DNA from: Armatimonadota bacterium
Lineage (GTDB): Bacteria > Armatimonadota > JADLDR01
Direction of reading: 5' to 3'
Length of the DNA: 64,000 nt
NCBI GenBank assembly: GCA_020846535.1
Contig: JADLDR010000041.1
Span: 1 to 64,000 of the forward strand
The translations under genes were made by a program, and so were the position numbers. Shown in pieces: positions 47,819-57,784 of the stretch. The notes beneath the pieces are model-generated. The model was not told the DNA's origin. It was given only the letters and a program-made list of their open reading frames with translations, and ran no database searches. Positions within the stretch are counted from its first letter, which is position 1, and every line of letters begins with the position of its first letter.

Positions 47819-50251
47819 ATGAGTGCTGTGCAATTGATGATCAGGCGACTGTTGATCCTATTTTTTGCCGTAATCCTGAATATATCTATAGGGAGAGGGT
47901 GGAGCATGTCAGACGCAAATGCCAGGAAACCGGAGCCGGGAGAGTTCGGCGCGATGACGCTGTGGTATCGACAGCCGGCCCGCGAGTGGATCGAGGCGCT
48001 GCCGGTCGGGAACGGGCGGCTGGGGGCGATGGTCTTCGGAAAGATAGACGAGGAGCGCATCCAGTTAAACGACAACACGCTCTGGGACGGCCACCGGCAG
48101 GACACCAACAACCCGCAGGCCCTGCAATACCTGCCCCGGGTGCGGCAGCTTCTCTTCGAGGGCAAAAACCAGGAGGCGACCGAGATTGCCGACCGCTACC
48201 TGATGGGCAACCCCAAGGGCGTCAAATCCTATCAATCGCTGGGTGACCTGTGGCTGGAGGCCGGGCAGGACGAGGCGGTGGAGGATTACCGCCGGGAACT
48301 GGACATGGACAGTGGCATCGTCCGCATCACCTACCGGATCGGGGATGTCCGCTATGCGCGGGAGATTTTCGCCTCCGCCCCGGACCGGGCAGTGGTGGTC
48401 CGGCTGACGGCCAGCAAGAGAAGCAAGATCAACCTGAAAGTGCGGATCTCGCGCCCGCAGGACGCCTCCAGCTTCACCGAAGGCAACGACCGGCTGATCC
48501 TGCGCGGGCAGGTGGCGGATATCCCACCCGGAGCCTCGGAAAGCCTGGGGATGAAATTCGAGGCCCACCTACTGGCCCGCCCCCAGGGGGGCCGCCTGGC
48601 CGCCGAGAGCGACACCCTGGTGATCGAGAGGGCCAACACCGCCACCCTCATCCTCTCCGCCGCCACCGGTTACAAAAGCGATGACCCCGCCCAGGCGTGC
48701 CGGGATTCGCTGGCGACCGCCTCCTCCAAGGAGTTCGCCCGCCTTCGCAGCGTCCATGTCGCCGACCACCGTAAGATCTTCCGCCGTGTCCGGCTCGACC
48801 TGGGCCGCAGCCCAGGCGACGACCTGCCGACCGATGAACGGCTGGCCGCCGTCCGGGAAGGGACGGACGATCCCGGGCTGGCCGTCCTCTATTTTCAGTT
48901 CGGGCGCTATCTGCTGATGGGTTCCTCCCGACAGGGCGGCCTGCCCGCCAACCTCCAGGGCCTCTGGAACGAACACATGAACGCGCCCTGGAATTCGGAC
49001 TACCACACCAATATCAACCTCCAGATGAATTACTGGCCCGCGGAGGTGGGCAACCTCAGCGAGTGCCATGTGCCCCTCCTCGATTACCTGGCCTCTCTGG
49101 TGGAACCGGGGCGCAGGACGGCGCAGGTTCACTACGGGTGCAAGGGGTTTGTGGCGCATCACCTTTCGGATATCTGGGGCTTCACCACGCCCGCCGACGG
49201 GGTGTGGGGCATCTGGCCGATGGGGGCCGCCTGGCTCTGCCAGCATGTGTGGGAGCATTACGCCTTCAGCGGCGACCGGGAATTCCTCTCCCGGAAGGGC
49301 TACCCGGTGATGAAGGAGGCCGCCGAATTTCTGATCGATTTCCTGGTGGAAGACCCGCAGGGCCGCCTGGTCACCAACCCTTCCCACTCGCCGGAGAACA
49401 CCTTCCGCAAGCCCGGCGGCTCGGTCTCCGCCTTCACCTACGGGGCCACGATGGACTTGGAAATCGTCCACGACCTCTTCACCAACTGCATCCAGGCCGC
49501 CGAAATCCTCAACACCGACGCCGCCTTCCGGGATCGCCTGAAGCAGGCATTGAACCGCCTGGCCCCCTTGCAGATCAGCGCCCGAACCGGCAGGCTCCAG
49601 GAATGGATCGAGGATTACGATGAACCGGAGCCGGGCCACCGGCACATGTCCCACCTCTACGGCCTCCACCCGGGCCGGCAGATCACCCTGCGCGGCGCTC
49701 CGGAGCTGGCCCGGGCTGCCCGCAAGTCTCTGGAATACCGCCTCAGCCACGGCGGCGGGCATACGGGATGGAGCCGCGCCTGGATCGTCAACTTCTGGGC
49801 GCGGTTTGAGGAAGGCGATCTGGCCTATCAGAATCTGAAGGCCCTGCTCCAACACAGCACCGCCCCTAACCTCTTCGATCTCCACCCGCCCTTCCAGATC
49901 GACGGGAATTTCGGGGGGGCCGCCGGCATCGCCGAAATGCTCCTCCAGAGCCATGCCAGGGAGGTCAGCCTCCTTCCGGCCCTGCCCGCAGCCTGGCCCG
50001 AAGGCTCCTTCTCCGGGCTGAGGGCGCGGGGAGGCTATGAGGTATCCGCCGCCTGGAAAGCGGGCAAACTCGCCGCCGCCTCGATCCGGGCCTCTCTGAA
50101 GAACGCCTGCACGCTCCGCGTCCCCCTCGGCCAGCAGGTGGTGGAGATCGCCCTTTCGGGATTGGCGATCCCTCTGGAGCGCACCGCCGACCCCTGTATC
50201 GTCCGATTCAACGCTCAGCCGGGCCGGAGCTACAGCATCGTCATGAAATGA
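47819..50251 (+). CDS. GH95 alpha-L-fucosidase
   Basis: [38 protein letters not shown]-type start, [66 protein letters not shown]. Confidence 0.96.
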   Translation: MSAVQLMIRRLLILFFAVILNISIGRGWSMSDANARKPEPGEFGAMTLWYRQPAREWIEALPVGNGRLGAMVFGKIDEERIQLNDNTLWDGHRQDTNNPQALQYLPRVRQLLFEGKNQEATEIADRYLMGNPKGVKSYQSLGDLWLEAGQDEAVEDYRRELDMDSGIVRITYRIGDVRYAREIFASAPDRAVVVRLTASKRSKINLKVRISRPQDASSFTEGNDRLILRGQVADIPPGASESLGMKFEAHLLARPQGGRLAAESDTLVIERANTATLILSAATGYKSDDPAQACRDSLATASSKEFARLRSVHVADHRKIFRRVRLDLGRSPGDDLPTDERLAAVREGTDDPGLAVLYFQFGRYLLMGSSRQGGLPANLQGLWNEHMNAPWNSDYHTNINLQMNYWPAEVGNLSECHVPLLDYLASLVEPGRRTAQVHYGCKGFVAHHLSDIWGFTTPADGVWGIWPMGAAWLCQHVWEHYAFSGDREFLSRKGYPVMKEAAEFLIDFLVEDPQGRLVTNPSHSPENTFRKPGGSVSAFTYGATMDLEIVHDLFTNCIQAAEILNTDAAFRDRLKQALNRLAPLQISARTGRLQEWIEDYDEPEPGHRHMSHLYGLHPGRQITLRGAPELARAARKSLEYRLSHGGGHTGWSRAWIVNFWARFEEGDLAYQNLKALLQHSTAPNLFDLHPPFQIDGNFGGAAGIAEMLLQSHAREVSLLPALPAAWPEGSFSGLRARGGYEVSAAWKAGKLAAASIRASLKNACTLRVPLGQQVVEIALSGLAIPLERTADPCIVRFNAQPGRSYSIVMK

Positions 50252-50260
50252 GGAGGGCTT

Positions 50261-51186
50261 ATGCCGCGAGAACTGGTCGCTATCGCGCCGCGCCAGCCGG
50301 TCATCCGGGAGTATGACGACCCGCCCCTGAAGGAAAACCGGGTGCGGATCCGGTCGGAGTTCAGCACCCCCAAGCGCGGCACGGAGCTGGGGATCTACCG
50401 GGGCGTCTCGGCCTTTTCCCTGCGCCGGTGGGATTCGGAGTGGAATATGTCCTTTCCCGGGAGCAGGCCGAGTCTGCCGGTTTCCCCATGTCTCTCGGGA
50501 ATATGACCGTGGGAATGGTGATCGAAACCGGAAACGCCGTCGCCCGCTACCGGGCCGGGGGCCGGGTGTTCGGGCACTTCCCGATCCGCGAAACGCACAC
50601 CGTGGCCGAAGGCCGCATCGAGGCCGTCGCGCCCGAGGGGATGTCCCCTCATGCCAGTGTCTGCTGGGATCCGGCGAAATTCGCCCTGGGAGCCGTCCGG
50701 GACGCCCATATCCGTCTCGGTGAGCGGGTGGCGGTCTTCGGGATGGGGGCTATCGGCCTGATCGCCCTCCAGATGGCCCGCCTTTCCGGGGCCGCCTGGG
50801 TGCAGGGCAGGCCCGGATGTGGCGATAGAGGCCAGCGGGGCCTATCCCGCCCTCCAGGAAGCGGTTCGCTGCTGCGCGGTCGGGGGCCGGGTCGTTCCCC
50901 TGGCCTTCTACGAAGGCGAAGCCTGCGGCCTGCGCCTGGGCGAAGAGTGGCACATAAACCGCGTCACCGTCCTTTCCTCCCGTGCCTGCACGGAGCCGGA
51001 CCGGGACTATCCCTTATGGGACAACCGCCGGGTCCGCGAGACCGCCTTCAGCCTGCTGCGGGAGGGACGCCTCCGGGCGGACGGCATATCGATCCTATCG
51101 TGCCCTTCGAGGCATCCGCCGACGCCTACAGAGCGATTGATGAGCGTCCCTGGAAAAGCGTGCAGCTGGGAGTTGTCTACGGATGA
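50261..51186 (+). pseudogene. Zinc-type (MDR) alcohol dehydrogenase remnant with several frameshifts and an internal deletion
   Basis: MPRELVAIAPRQPVIREYDDPPLKENRVRIRSEFSTPKRGTEL / GNMTVGMVIETG..RVAVFGMGAIGLIALQMARLSGAAWV / VAIEASGAYPALQEAVRCCAVGGRVVPLAFYEGEACGL / PIVPFEASADAYRAIDERP in different frames. Confidence 0.85.
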
Positions 51187-51201
51187 GTTGGGAGAACCCT
51201 G

Positions 51202-52242
51202 ATGACAGGTTATGAGCGTATTCACAGTGTTTTATCCGGGCGCAAGCCCGACAGGATGCCAGTTCTGCCGATCCTGCATACCGGGCTGGCCCCTCTGTGC
51301 GGCGTTCCGCTGGGGCGCTTCTTCACCGATGCGAAGGTGATGGCCGGGGTGATGGCGGAAGGCTTCCGGCGCTTCGGCTATGACGGGATCCAGCTTTCGA
51401 TGGGCGTTACCGGGGAGGCGGAGGCGCTGGGGGCGGAGGTGGCCCAGCCGGAGAACGGCTCCCCTCTGCTCAGGCAGCGTCTTTTGGCCGACCCCTCGCA
51501 ACTGGAAACCTTACGCCAGCGCGATCCTCTGACCGGAGGGCGGATGCCCCTCTTTTTCAAGGCCGTTGCCGAGACAGTGCAGCAGGCCGGGGAGGAAGCG
51601 TTCGTGATCGCCACCATGCGCGGGCCGCTGATCGCCGCCTCCCAGCTCCGGGGCGTGGAGCAGATTCTGATCGACATGGTGGAAGAGCCGGATATGCTGG
51701 AGGCTATCCTCGATTTCACCGCAGGGATGGCTCTGAGGCTGGGGAAAGCCCTGCGCTGCACCGGAGCGCAGGGCCTGATCCTGGGGGAAGCCACCTGCTC
51801 CCCGAACTTCATCTCCCCTGCCCACTACCGCAGCCTGGTGCTGCCGCGCCACCGCCGCCTGATCGCCGGCCTCCAGGAAGCGGGCTGGGAGGCCCTTGGC
51901 CTCCATATCTGCGGCAACACCCTCCCCATCCTGGAAGATGTGATCTCCACCGGTATCACCCTCTTCGATATCGACTATCAGGTGGATGCCGTTGCAGCCG
52001 CGCGGGCGGCGGCTGGGCGTGTCACCCTGCGCGGCAACCTCGACCCCAGCTCCGCCCTCCGCTTCGGCAGCTCGCAGTCTGTCTATGATCAGACGAAAAA
52101 GCTGTGCAGCCTTATGCGGAATAACCGGTGGATCGCGGGCAGCGGATGCGATGTCCCGCCAGGGACGTCTGCTGCCAATCTAACGGCCATGGTTGCTGCG
52201 GCGCAGGGACGCCCGATGGACGCCCGGGGAGGCTCATCATGA
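51202..52242 (+). CDS. Uroporphyrinogen decarboxylase family protein, MtaA-like (HxC...C Zn motif)
   Basis: GLHICGNTLPILEDVISTGITLFDID..GNLDPSSALRFGS..SGCDVPPGT. Confidence 0.88.
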   Translation: MTGYERIHSVLSGRKPDRMPVLPILHTGLAPLCGVPLGRFFTDAKVMAGVMAEGFRRFGYDGIQLSMGVTGEAEALGAEVAQPENGSPLLRQRLLADPSQLETLRQRDPLTGGRMPLFFKAVAETVQQAGEEAFVIATMRGPLIAASQLRGVEQILIDMVEEPDMLEAILDFTAGMALRLGKALRCTGAQGLILGEATCSPNFISPAHYRSLVLPRHRRLIAGLQEAGWEALGLHICGNTLPILEDVISTGITLFDIDYQVDAVAAARAAAGRVTLRGNLDPSSALRFGSSQSVYDQTKKLCSLMRNNRWIAGSGCDVPPGTSAANLTAMVAAAQGRPMDARGGSS

Positions 52243-53135
52243 AACGTTACAATGTTCTGAGCGAGGCTCAGGTTCGGCATTTTCTGGAACGCGGGCATAT
52301 CATCATTCACGAGGCTTTTCCGCGGGAGACGGCGGCCCTGTGGACGGAGCATTCTTTCTCCCGCCTGGGATACGACCCTTCAGACCCTGCCACCTGGCAG
52401 CAGCCCATCATCCACATGCCGACCGTTCACCGCTTCGATATCTGCGAATTCGCTCCCGACGCCTGGGCGGCGGCCTGCGACCTGATGGGCGGAGCGGATC
52501 GCATCCGGCAGCCCTGCATGATCGGGGACGGCTTTATCGTCAATTTCCGGTGGGAGGCGGACCGCCCCTGGCAGCCGCCCTCCACCGCCTCTCCGGGCTG
52601 GCACAAAGACGGCGATTTCTTCCGCCACTTCCTGGACAGCCCGGAGCAGGGGCTTCTCACCCTGGTGATCTGGTCGGATATCGCCCACCGGGGCGGCGGA
52701 ACCTATATCGCCTGCGATTCGGTCGCTCCGGTCGCCCGGTATCTTGCGGCCCGACCCGAAGGCGTGCTGCCCAATGATTTCGATTTCCGCACCCTCGTTT
52801 CCGGGTGCCGCGACTTTCTGGAATATAAGGGTCAGACCGGGGATATCGTACTCATTCATCCCTACATCCTGCACGCCTCCTCTCAGAACCTTTCAGGCAT
52901 CCCTCGCTTTCTGACCAATCCGCCCTTCGCCCTGAAAGAGCCGATGAACTTCAACCGCGCCAACCCGGACGACTACTCCCCGGTCGAGTTGGCCGTCCTG
53001 GGCGGGCTGGGAGTGGAGCGGCTGGACTTTCTTCCCGCCGCACCCCGGGAGCGCGTCTATCCTGAAAGGGAGCGAATCCAGCAGAAGATGCTCGAAGAGG
53101 AGCGGGCGCGGCTGGGCGAGGGAATAGAGGAGTGA
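52239..53135 (+). CDS. Phytanoyl-CoA dioxygenase (PhyH) family protein
   Basis: GWHKDGDFF (HxD) and distal H in YILHASSQN; ATGA overlap with upstream gene. Confidence 0.8.
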   Translation: MKRYNVLSEAQVRHFLERGHIIIHEAFPRETAALWTEHSFSRLGYDPSDPATWQQPIIHMPTVHRFDICEFAPDAWAAACDLMGGADRIRQPCMIGDGFIVNFRWEADRPWQPPSTASPGWHKDGDFFRHFLDSPEQGLLTLVIWSDIAHRGGGTYIACDSVAPVARYLAARPEGVLPNDFDFRTLVSGCRDFLEYKGQTGDIVLIHPYILHASSQNLSGIPRFLTNPPFALKEPMNFNRANPDDYSPVELAVLGGLGVERLDFLPAAPRERVYPERERIQQKMLEEERARLGEGIEE

Positions 53136-53139
53136 TGCG

Positions 53140-53937
53140 ATGATAAAATACCTGCTTCCCGAAATGACCTCCAGAGAATGCCAGGCGTACCAGGTTCAGG
53201 GCGGGGACATCATGGTCGTGCCGGTCGGCTCGGTGGAAGTTCTGGGGCCGCACCTGCCGGTGGGAGGGCGGTGCTTCGTGGCGGAAGCCTTCTCCCGCCT
53301 GCTTGCCCAGGAGGTCGGCGGCCTCTGCCTTCCTGTCACCCCCTTCTCCAGCGTCCGCAATACCTTCGACCGACCGGGCAGCGTGGATGCGCCCGAATCC
53401 GAAGTCAACGCCTATATCCGAGCCGTGTTCGACGATCTCTTTGCCACCGGCTTCCGGCGCATCCTGCTGGTTACCTACCTCGATTACCTGCGCTATTACA
53501 TCCCCCAGGAGTTCTACGAGGATCGCCAGGTGGCGGCAGGCGGCATCCACCTGGAAGAACTTCTCCATGACCGGGAAGGCGTCGGACAAGGCGCGTGCGT
53601 CGCCGGGGCGCTGCGGATTCTGGGTCGGGCGGAGCGGGCGGACAGAATCGAAGCCGAAAACCGGCGGCTCCTGGAGGAAGGCTGCCCGCCGCCCGCCCTG
53701 CTGGAATCGCTGGCATCGCTCCTCGATGTGGGGTCGGTAGGCTTCACCTATCCGCCGGGAGCGTACCCTTGCCCGCCCGAGCCCGGCCTTTCCGGAGAGA
53801 TGGGCGAACGGGCGCTCCGCCAGGCAGCCCGCGAACTGACTCCAGCGGTGGAGAGCCTCCGGGGATACAACGAATTTCTCGCCCGACGGGGCGGCAGCCG
53901 CGGCCTGCTCTGGCGGGGCTGGAGGTGGCCTTCATGA
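53140..53937 (+). CDS. Creatininase-like protein lacking several canonical metal ligands
   Basis: VPVGSVEVLGPHLPVGGRCFVAEAFSRLL; TYLDYL occupies the NGHGGN position. Confidence 0.75.
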   Translation: MIKYLLPEMTSRECQAYQVQGGDIMVVPVGSVEVLGPHLPVGGRCFVAEAFSRLLAQEVGGLCLPVTPFSSVRNTFDRPGSVDAPESEVNAYIRAVFDDLFATGFRRILLVTYLDYLRYYIPQEFYEDRQVAAGGIHLEELLHDREGVGQGACVAGALRILGRAERADRIEAENRRLLEEGCPPPALLESLASLLDVGSVGFTYPPGAYPCPPEPGLSGEMGERALRQAARELTPAVESLRGYNEFLARRGGSRGLLWRGWRWPS

Positions 53938-54734
53938 GTGCCTGTTCTTTGCTGGATATGTTTCCCTCCGAGATCGAAAGCAGGCTCCGGGAGGGGAACG
54001 ATATCGCCATCCTACCGATAGGCTCGATAGAGCAGCACGGCCCACACCTCCTGCTGGGCACAGACGGCTTTTTCGCTCAGGCGCTGGCGCTGGAGATCGG
54101 GGCGGCCTCCGGGGGATTCGTCCTGCCGCCCGTCCCCTTCTCCTGGGTCGGATGCACCAACGCTTTTGCCGGAGGCATCGGTGTGCGGGAATCGGTCTTT
54201 ATCGCCTATCTGAAGGCAGCGGTGTCCGGCCTCTGGCAGTCGGGCTTCCGGCGCATCCTGGTGGTGAACGGGCACGGCGGCAACTTCTACGCCCTGCGAG
54301 ACTTCCCCCACGACCTCTACAAAGAGACAGGCATCCCGGTCATGAGCGTCTACGGCTTCACCGGATGCCGGGAAGCGGATGCGCTCATCGAGCGAGCGGG
54401 CGGCGGCGAGGGAACCGGGCTGGCCGGGGCGCTCCTCCTGCTGGGCCGCGAAGACCTGGTGGAAATCCTGCGCCAGAACACGCGCCGGGCCGTGGAGGAA
54501 TTCGGCAACCGGCCCGATGTACGGCTGGAGCCAGAAGCCGCTCGGGAATCGCGCCGCCTGGGAGTGGTGGGCCACGACTATTCCCACGAATGCCTGCACG
54601 TGTCTCCTGACGCCCGCCTCGACCCGGAAGCGGGCGCTGCCGCGATCCGGCTGGCGGCGGCGCATGTGGCAGGCGTGATGGGCGATTTCAAATCTTATGT
54701 GGAAGCGGTTCTCGCGGACAGGAGCAAAGGATGA
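53934..54734 (+). CDS. Creatininase family protein (canonical motifs)
   Basis: LPIGSIEQHGPHLLLGTDGFFAQALA; ILVVNGHGGNFYALRD; ATGA overlap. Confidence 0.9.
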   Translation: MSACSLLDMFPSEIESRLREGNDIAILPIGSIEQHGPHLLLGTDGFFAQALALEIGAASGGFVLPPVPFSWVGCTNAFAGGIGVRESVFIAYLKAAVSGLWQSGFRRILVVNGHGGNFYALRDFPHDLYKETGIPVMSVYGFTGCREADALIERAGGGEGTGLAGALLLLGREDLVEILRQNTRRAVEEFGNRPDVRLEPEAARESRRLGVVGHDYSHECLHVSPDARLDPEAGAAAIRLAAAHVAGVMGDFKSYVEAVLADRSKG

Positions 54735-55714
54735 GAGAAATCCGTGTTGCCAGCATCCAGCCTGTGCGCCAGCCTCATCTCGATCCCTTCGGCGGGGAAC
54801 GGGACAGGGCGATGGGCCGGGCTAAAATCGAGGAAAACCTGGAGATGGCCTGCCGCCTGCTGGATCGGGCCGGGCGGGAGGGGTGCGACATCGCCTGCTA
54901 CCCGGAAGACATCCAGGGTATCGCCCATTACAGCTATTATCAGGACGATCCCGGCCTTTTCGCAGGCTTCGTAGAGGAGATTCCCGGCCTCACTGCCGCC
55001 CTCATCGCCGGAGCCGCCAGGGAACACCGGATGAATATAGTCTTCGGCCTTTTTGAGCGGGAGGGAGAGAGGATATACAATACCGCCGTGCTGATGGGCC
55101 GGGACGGGAGCATCCTCGGAAAATACCGGAAGGTTCACCTGCCCTTTTCGGAGACCTGGGCCGAGACCTCCGGCGATTCTTTCCCGGTCTTTCGAACCGA
55201 TTTCGGCACGGTGGGGATCATGATCTGCTACGATATCAACTTCCCCGAATCGGCCCGATGCCTGGCTTTACACGGCGCGGAGATTCTCTTTCATCCCACC
55301 ATGGGCTACAGCGTGGCCGGGATGTGCGAGGGCAACGGCCTGATGCGCGTCCGGATGCGGGCCATGGACAACCTGGTCCCGGTCGTTGTGGCAACCTGCG
55401 GCCAGGATTCTGTGATCGCCGGCAGCGATGGGAGCGTCCTGGCGATGGCCCGCCCGGAACAGGAAGATATCGTCTATGCCACCATCGACCTGGACGCCGC
55501 GCCGGAGGATCACAGCCAGTGGGAGATCATCACCGGAACGGCGGACATGAAAGCCAGACTCTTCCAGGAGCGAAAGCCCGGAGCCTACGCAGCCATCACA
55601 GACCCCAACCCGCCCCTTCTGGAGCGATACCGGCATCCGGGGAAGCGGCTTCGCTCCTCTCCCGAAGAGATACGCGCCTCCTATGAAGAGATCCGGAAGT
55701 GGTGGTCGCATTGA
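54731..55714 (+). CDS. Carbon-nitrogen hydrolase (nitrilase superfamily)
   Basis: E/K/C triad in CYPED, GKYRKVHLP, IMICYDINFPE; ATGA overlap. Confidence 0.92.
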   Translation: MREIRVASIQPVRQPHLDPFGGERDRAMGRAKIEENLEMACRLLDRAGREGCDIACYPEDIQGIAHYSYYQDDPGLFAGFVEEIPGLTAALIAGAAREHRMNIVFGLFEREGERIYNTAVLMGRDGSILGKYRKVHLPFSETWAETSGDSFPVFRTDFGTVGIMICYDINFPESARCLALHGAEILFHPTMGYSVAGMCEGNGLMRVRMRAMDNLVPVVVATCGQDSVIAGSDGSVLAMARPEQEDIVYATIDLDAAPEDHSQWEIITGTADMKARLFQERKPGAYAAITDPNPPLLERYRHPGKRLRSSPEEIRASYEEIRKWWSH

Positions 55715-55870
55715 GGTGTATCGATGTCATTGTCATGTCGCTTACGCTCCTCGCAGACTGCATCGATGATAGTTGCTGTCTGTTGACCTTACGCTGGAGA
55801 GGGCCGCCAGGCTGAATCTCCTGGTAAGGACAGACAAGTGAGAATTCTACTTATATTCAAGGAGGCTTCC

Positions 55871-56704
55871 ATGAAAATCCTTATACCTCTCTTCCTCATG
55901 GCCCTGGCGCTTCTCTCCGCCACCCATGCCGCGCCGCAATCCTCGGTCATTCACTTCATCGAGCGATTCGATGACGCCGATCTGCTCAAACGGGGGTGGT
56001 ATGACGGCACGAAGTTCGCCATCTCCCGCGAATCTCCCCGCCTAGGTGCGGGCTGCATCGAATACCGGTGGGAGGAGGGAGGGCAGGTTCCGGTGAGTTC
56101 CACTGGCATCCGGCATCTTTTCAAACCGAGCGAGGAAATCTATCTGCGCTTCTATATCCGCCTTTCGGCGAACTGGGGATGGTCAGGGCAGAACTACCAT
56201 CCGCACCTCACCCACTTCATGACCACTGAGAACGAGAAATACCGCGGCCCGGCATCCAGCCACCTCACCCTTTATATCGAGCCGGTCAACGGAAAGTTGA
56301 GGCTGGCCGCCCAGGACATCCAGAATGAAAGCGCCCCGCACGGCCTGACCCAAGGCCCCCTGCGAGGCGGCTACAACGCTCAAATGTACGACAGCCGGGA
56401 GGTACTCTTCAAGGATGACAAGTGGCACTGCGTGGAGGCATATTTCAAACTGAACAGCGTGGACGTCAAAAACGGCTCCTGGAAAGCGGACGGCATCGCC
56501 CGTGGATGGTTCGACGGCAAAAAGGTGATCGACCGCGCCGATATCGTCCTGCGCTCGGTCGATTTCCCGAACATGAAGTTCAACCAGTTCCTGCTGACCC
56601 CCTATTTCGGGGAGGGCCTCCTGCCCCACGCTCAGACCCTCTGGATCGATGAACTGGCGGTCGCGACCAAACGGCTGAAGCCGATTACCTCTTCGAATAA
56701 ATGA
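55871..56704 (+). CDS. Secreted concanavalin-like (polysaccharide lyase/laminarinase-like) protein
   Basis: Signal MKILIPLFLMALALLSATHA; FIERFDDADLLKRGWYDGTKF..WHCVEAYFKLNS..LWIDELAVAT beta-sandwich style. Confidence 0.6.
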   Translation: MKILIPLFLMALALLSATHAAPQSSVIHFIERFDDADLLKRGWYDGTKFAISRESPRLGAGCIEYRWEEGGQVPVSSTGIRHLFKPSEEIYLRFYIRLSANWGWSGQNYHPHLTHFMTTENEKYRGPASSHLTLYIEPVNGKLRLAAQDIQNESAPHGLTQGPLRGGYNAQMYDSREVLFKDDKWHCVEAYFKLNSVDVKNGSWKADGIARGWFDGKKVIDRADIVLRSVDFPNMKFNQFLLTPYFGEGLLPHAQTLWIDELAVATKRLKPITSSNK

Positions 56705-56737
56705 CCTTTACACGCTTATAGCAGCAATCCCCATCGA

Positions 56738-56844
56738 TGTCATTGCGAGCGAAGCGAATCAATCTCCAGGCTGGTAAAAGCATAAGTCATTCCGGCCTTG
56801 GCGAGCCTGGAGATTGATTCGTCGCTTCGCTCCTCGCAATGACA
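56738..56844. repeat. Palindromic intergenic element TGTCATTGCGAGCGAAGCGAATCAATCTCCAGGCT
   Basis: Left arm pairs with right AGCCTGGAGATTGATTCGTCGCTTCGCTCCTCGCAATGACA, with small insertions in the right arm. Confidence 0.88.
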
Positions 56845-56868
56845 TGGGTATTCTCAAAGGAGGCAACC

Positions 56869-57705
56869 ATGCCCGGAACCATTCTGATCGGTGTGGATGT
56901 GGAAAGCGCCAGCGAGGCCAGCGCGGGATACGCCCGCTACGGGGCCGAAATGCTGGCGCAGGAGGCAACGCCCGCCACCTGGTATGTCACTGGCAGCACC
57001 CTGGAGCGGTATCCCAGCCTCTTTGCCGAACTGGATCGGGCCGGAACAGTCGACATCCAGTCCCATACCTACAGCCATCTCCTGCTCAAAACAGTCTGCA
57101 TCGAAGTGCCGCCGGGCCGCACGGTCCACGGGAAGACCGACTGGTATATCCAGCCGGGCGGCACCAATGAAGAGATCGATACCGACCTGGATCGATGCCA
57201 GAAGCTGTTTGAGGATGTCTTGGGTCGCCGGGCCTTCGGCCTGACCTGCCCCTGGAACTACTATCGCGGCCTGATGGACCGGCTTGATCTGCTGGAGATC
57301 GTTCGCAGCCACGGCTTCCGCTTTCTCCGGGCCTTCGGGCGCAACGAAAAAGACGGCCAGCCGACCCCGCTGGAATGGCAGCCCTTCTTCTACGCCCCGC
57401 AGGGCTTCGGGGATATGCTGGAAATCTTCATCCACGACTACCAGGACGCCTTCTACTTCATCCAGTTCAACGCCCTGACCGACGCCAGGACCTATCCGGA
57501 TCACCTGCGGAAAGTGGCGGACCGGGTGGCCTCCGACAACCTGGTCTGGAGCCTGGCGACCCACGACCACGGCTGCGCCGACCGCGAATCCTTCGAGCAA
57601 AAGCAGTTCTGGCTCCGGGAGCTGATCCGTTACGCCAAATCCCTGGGCATCCGCTTCATGACAGGATCGGAGTATTACCGGGAGAGGATTGAGGACAGCG
57701 GATAG
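56869..57705 (+). CDS. Polysaccharide deacetylase family protein
   Basis: ILIGVDVESA..ATPATWYVTGSTLERYPSLFAELDRAGTVDIQSHTYSHLLLKT. Confidence 0.85.
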   Translation: MPGTILIGVDVESASEASAGYARYGAEMLAQEATPATWYVTGSTLERYPSLFAELDRAGTVDIQSHTYSHLLLKTVCIEVPPGRTVHGKTDWYIQPGGTNEEIDTDLDRCQKLFEDVLGRRAFGLTCPWNYYRGLMDRLDLLEIVRSHGFRFLRAFGRNEKDGQPTPLEWQPFFYAPQGFGDMLEIFIHDYQDAFYFIQFNALTDARTYPDHLRKVADRVASDNLVWSLATHDHGCADRESFEQKQFWLRELIRYAKSLGIRFMTGSEYYRERIEDSG

Positions 57706-57784
57706 CGCCGCGAGTGAAGAAGGATATTCCCGCCCCCTGGCGCAATCATTGATTGACACTTATTGCGACACAAAGCAGGAGGAG

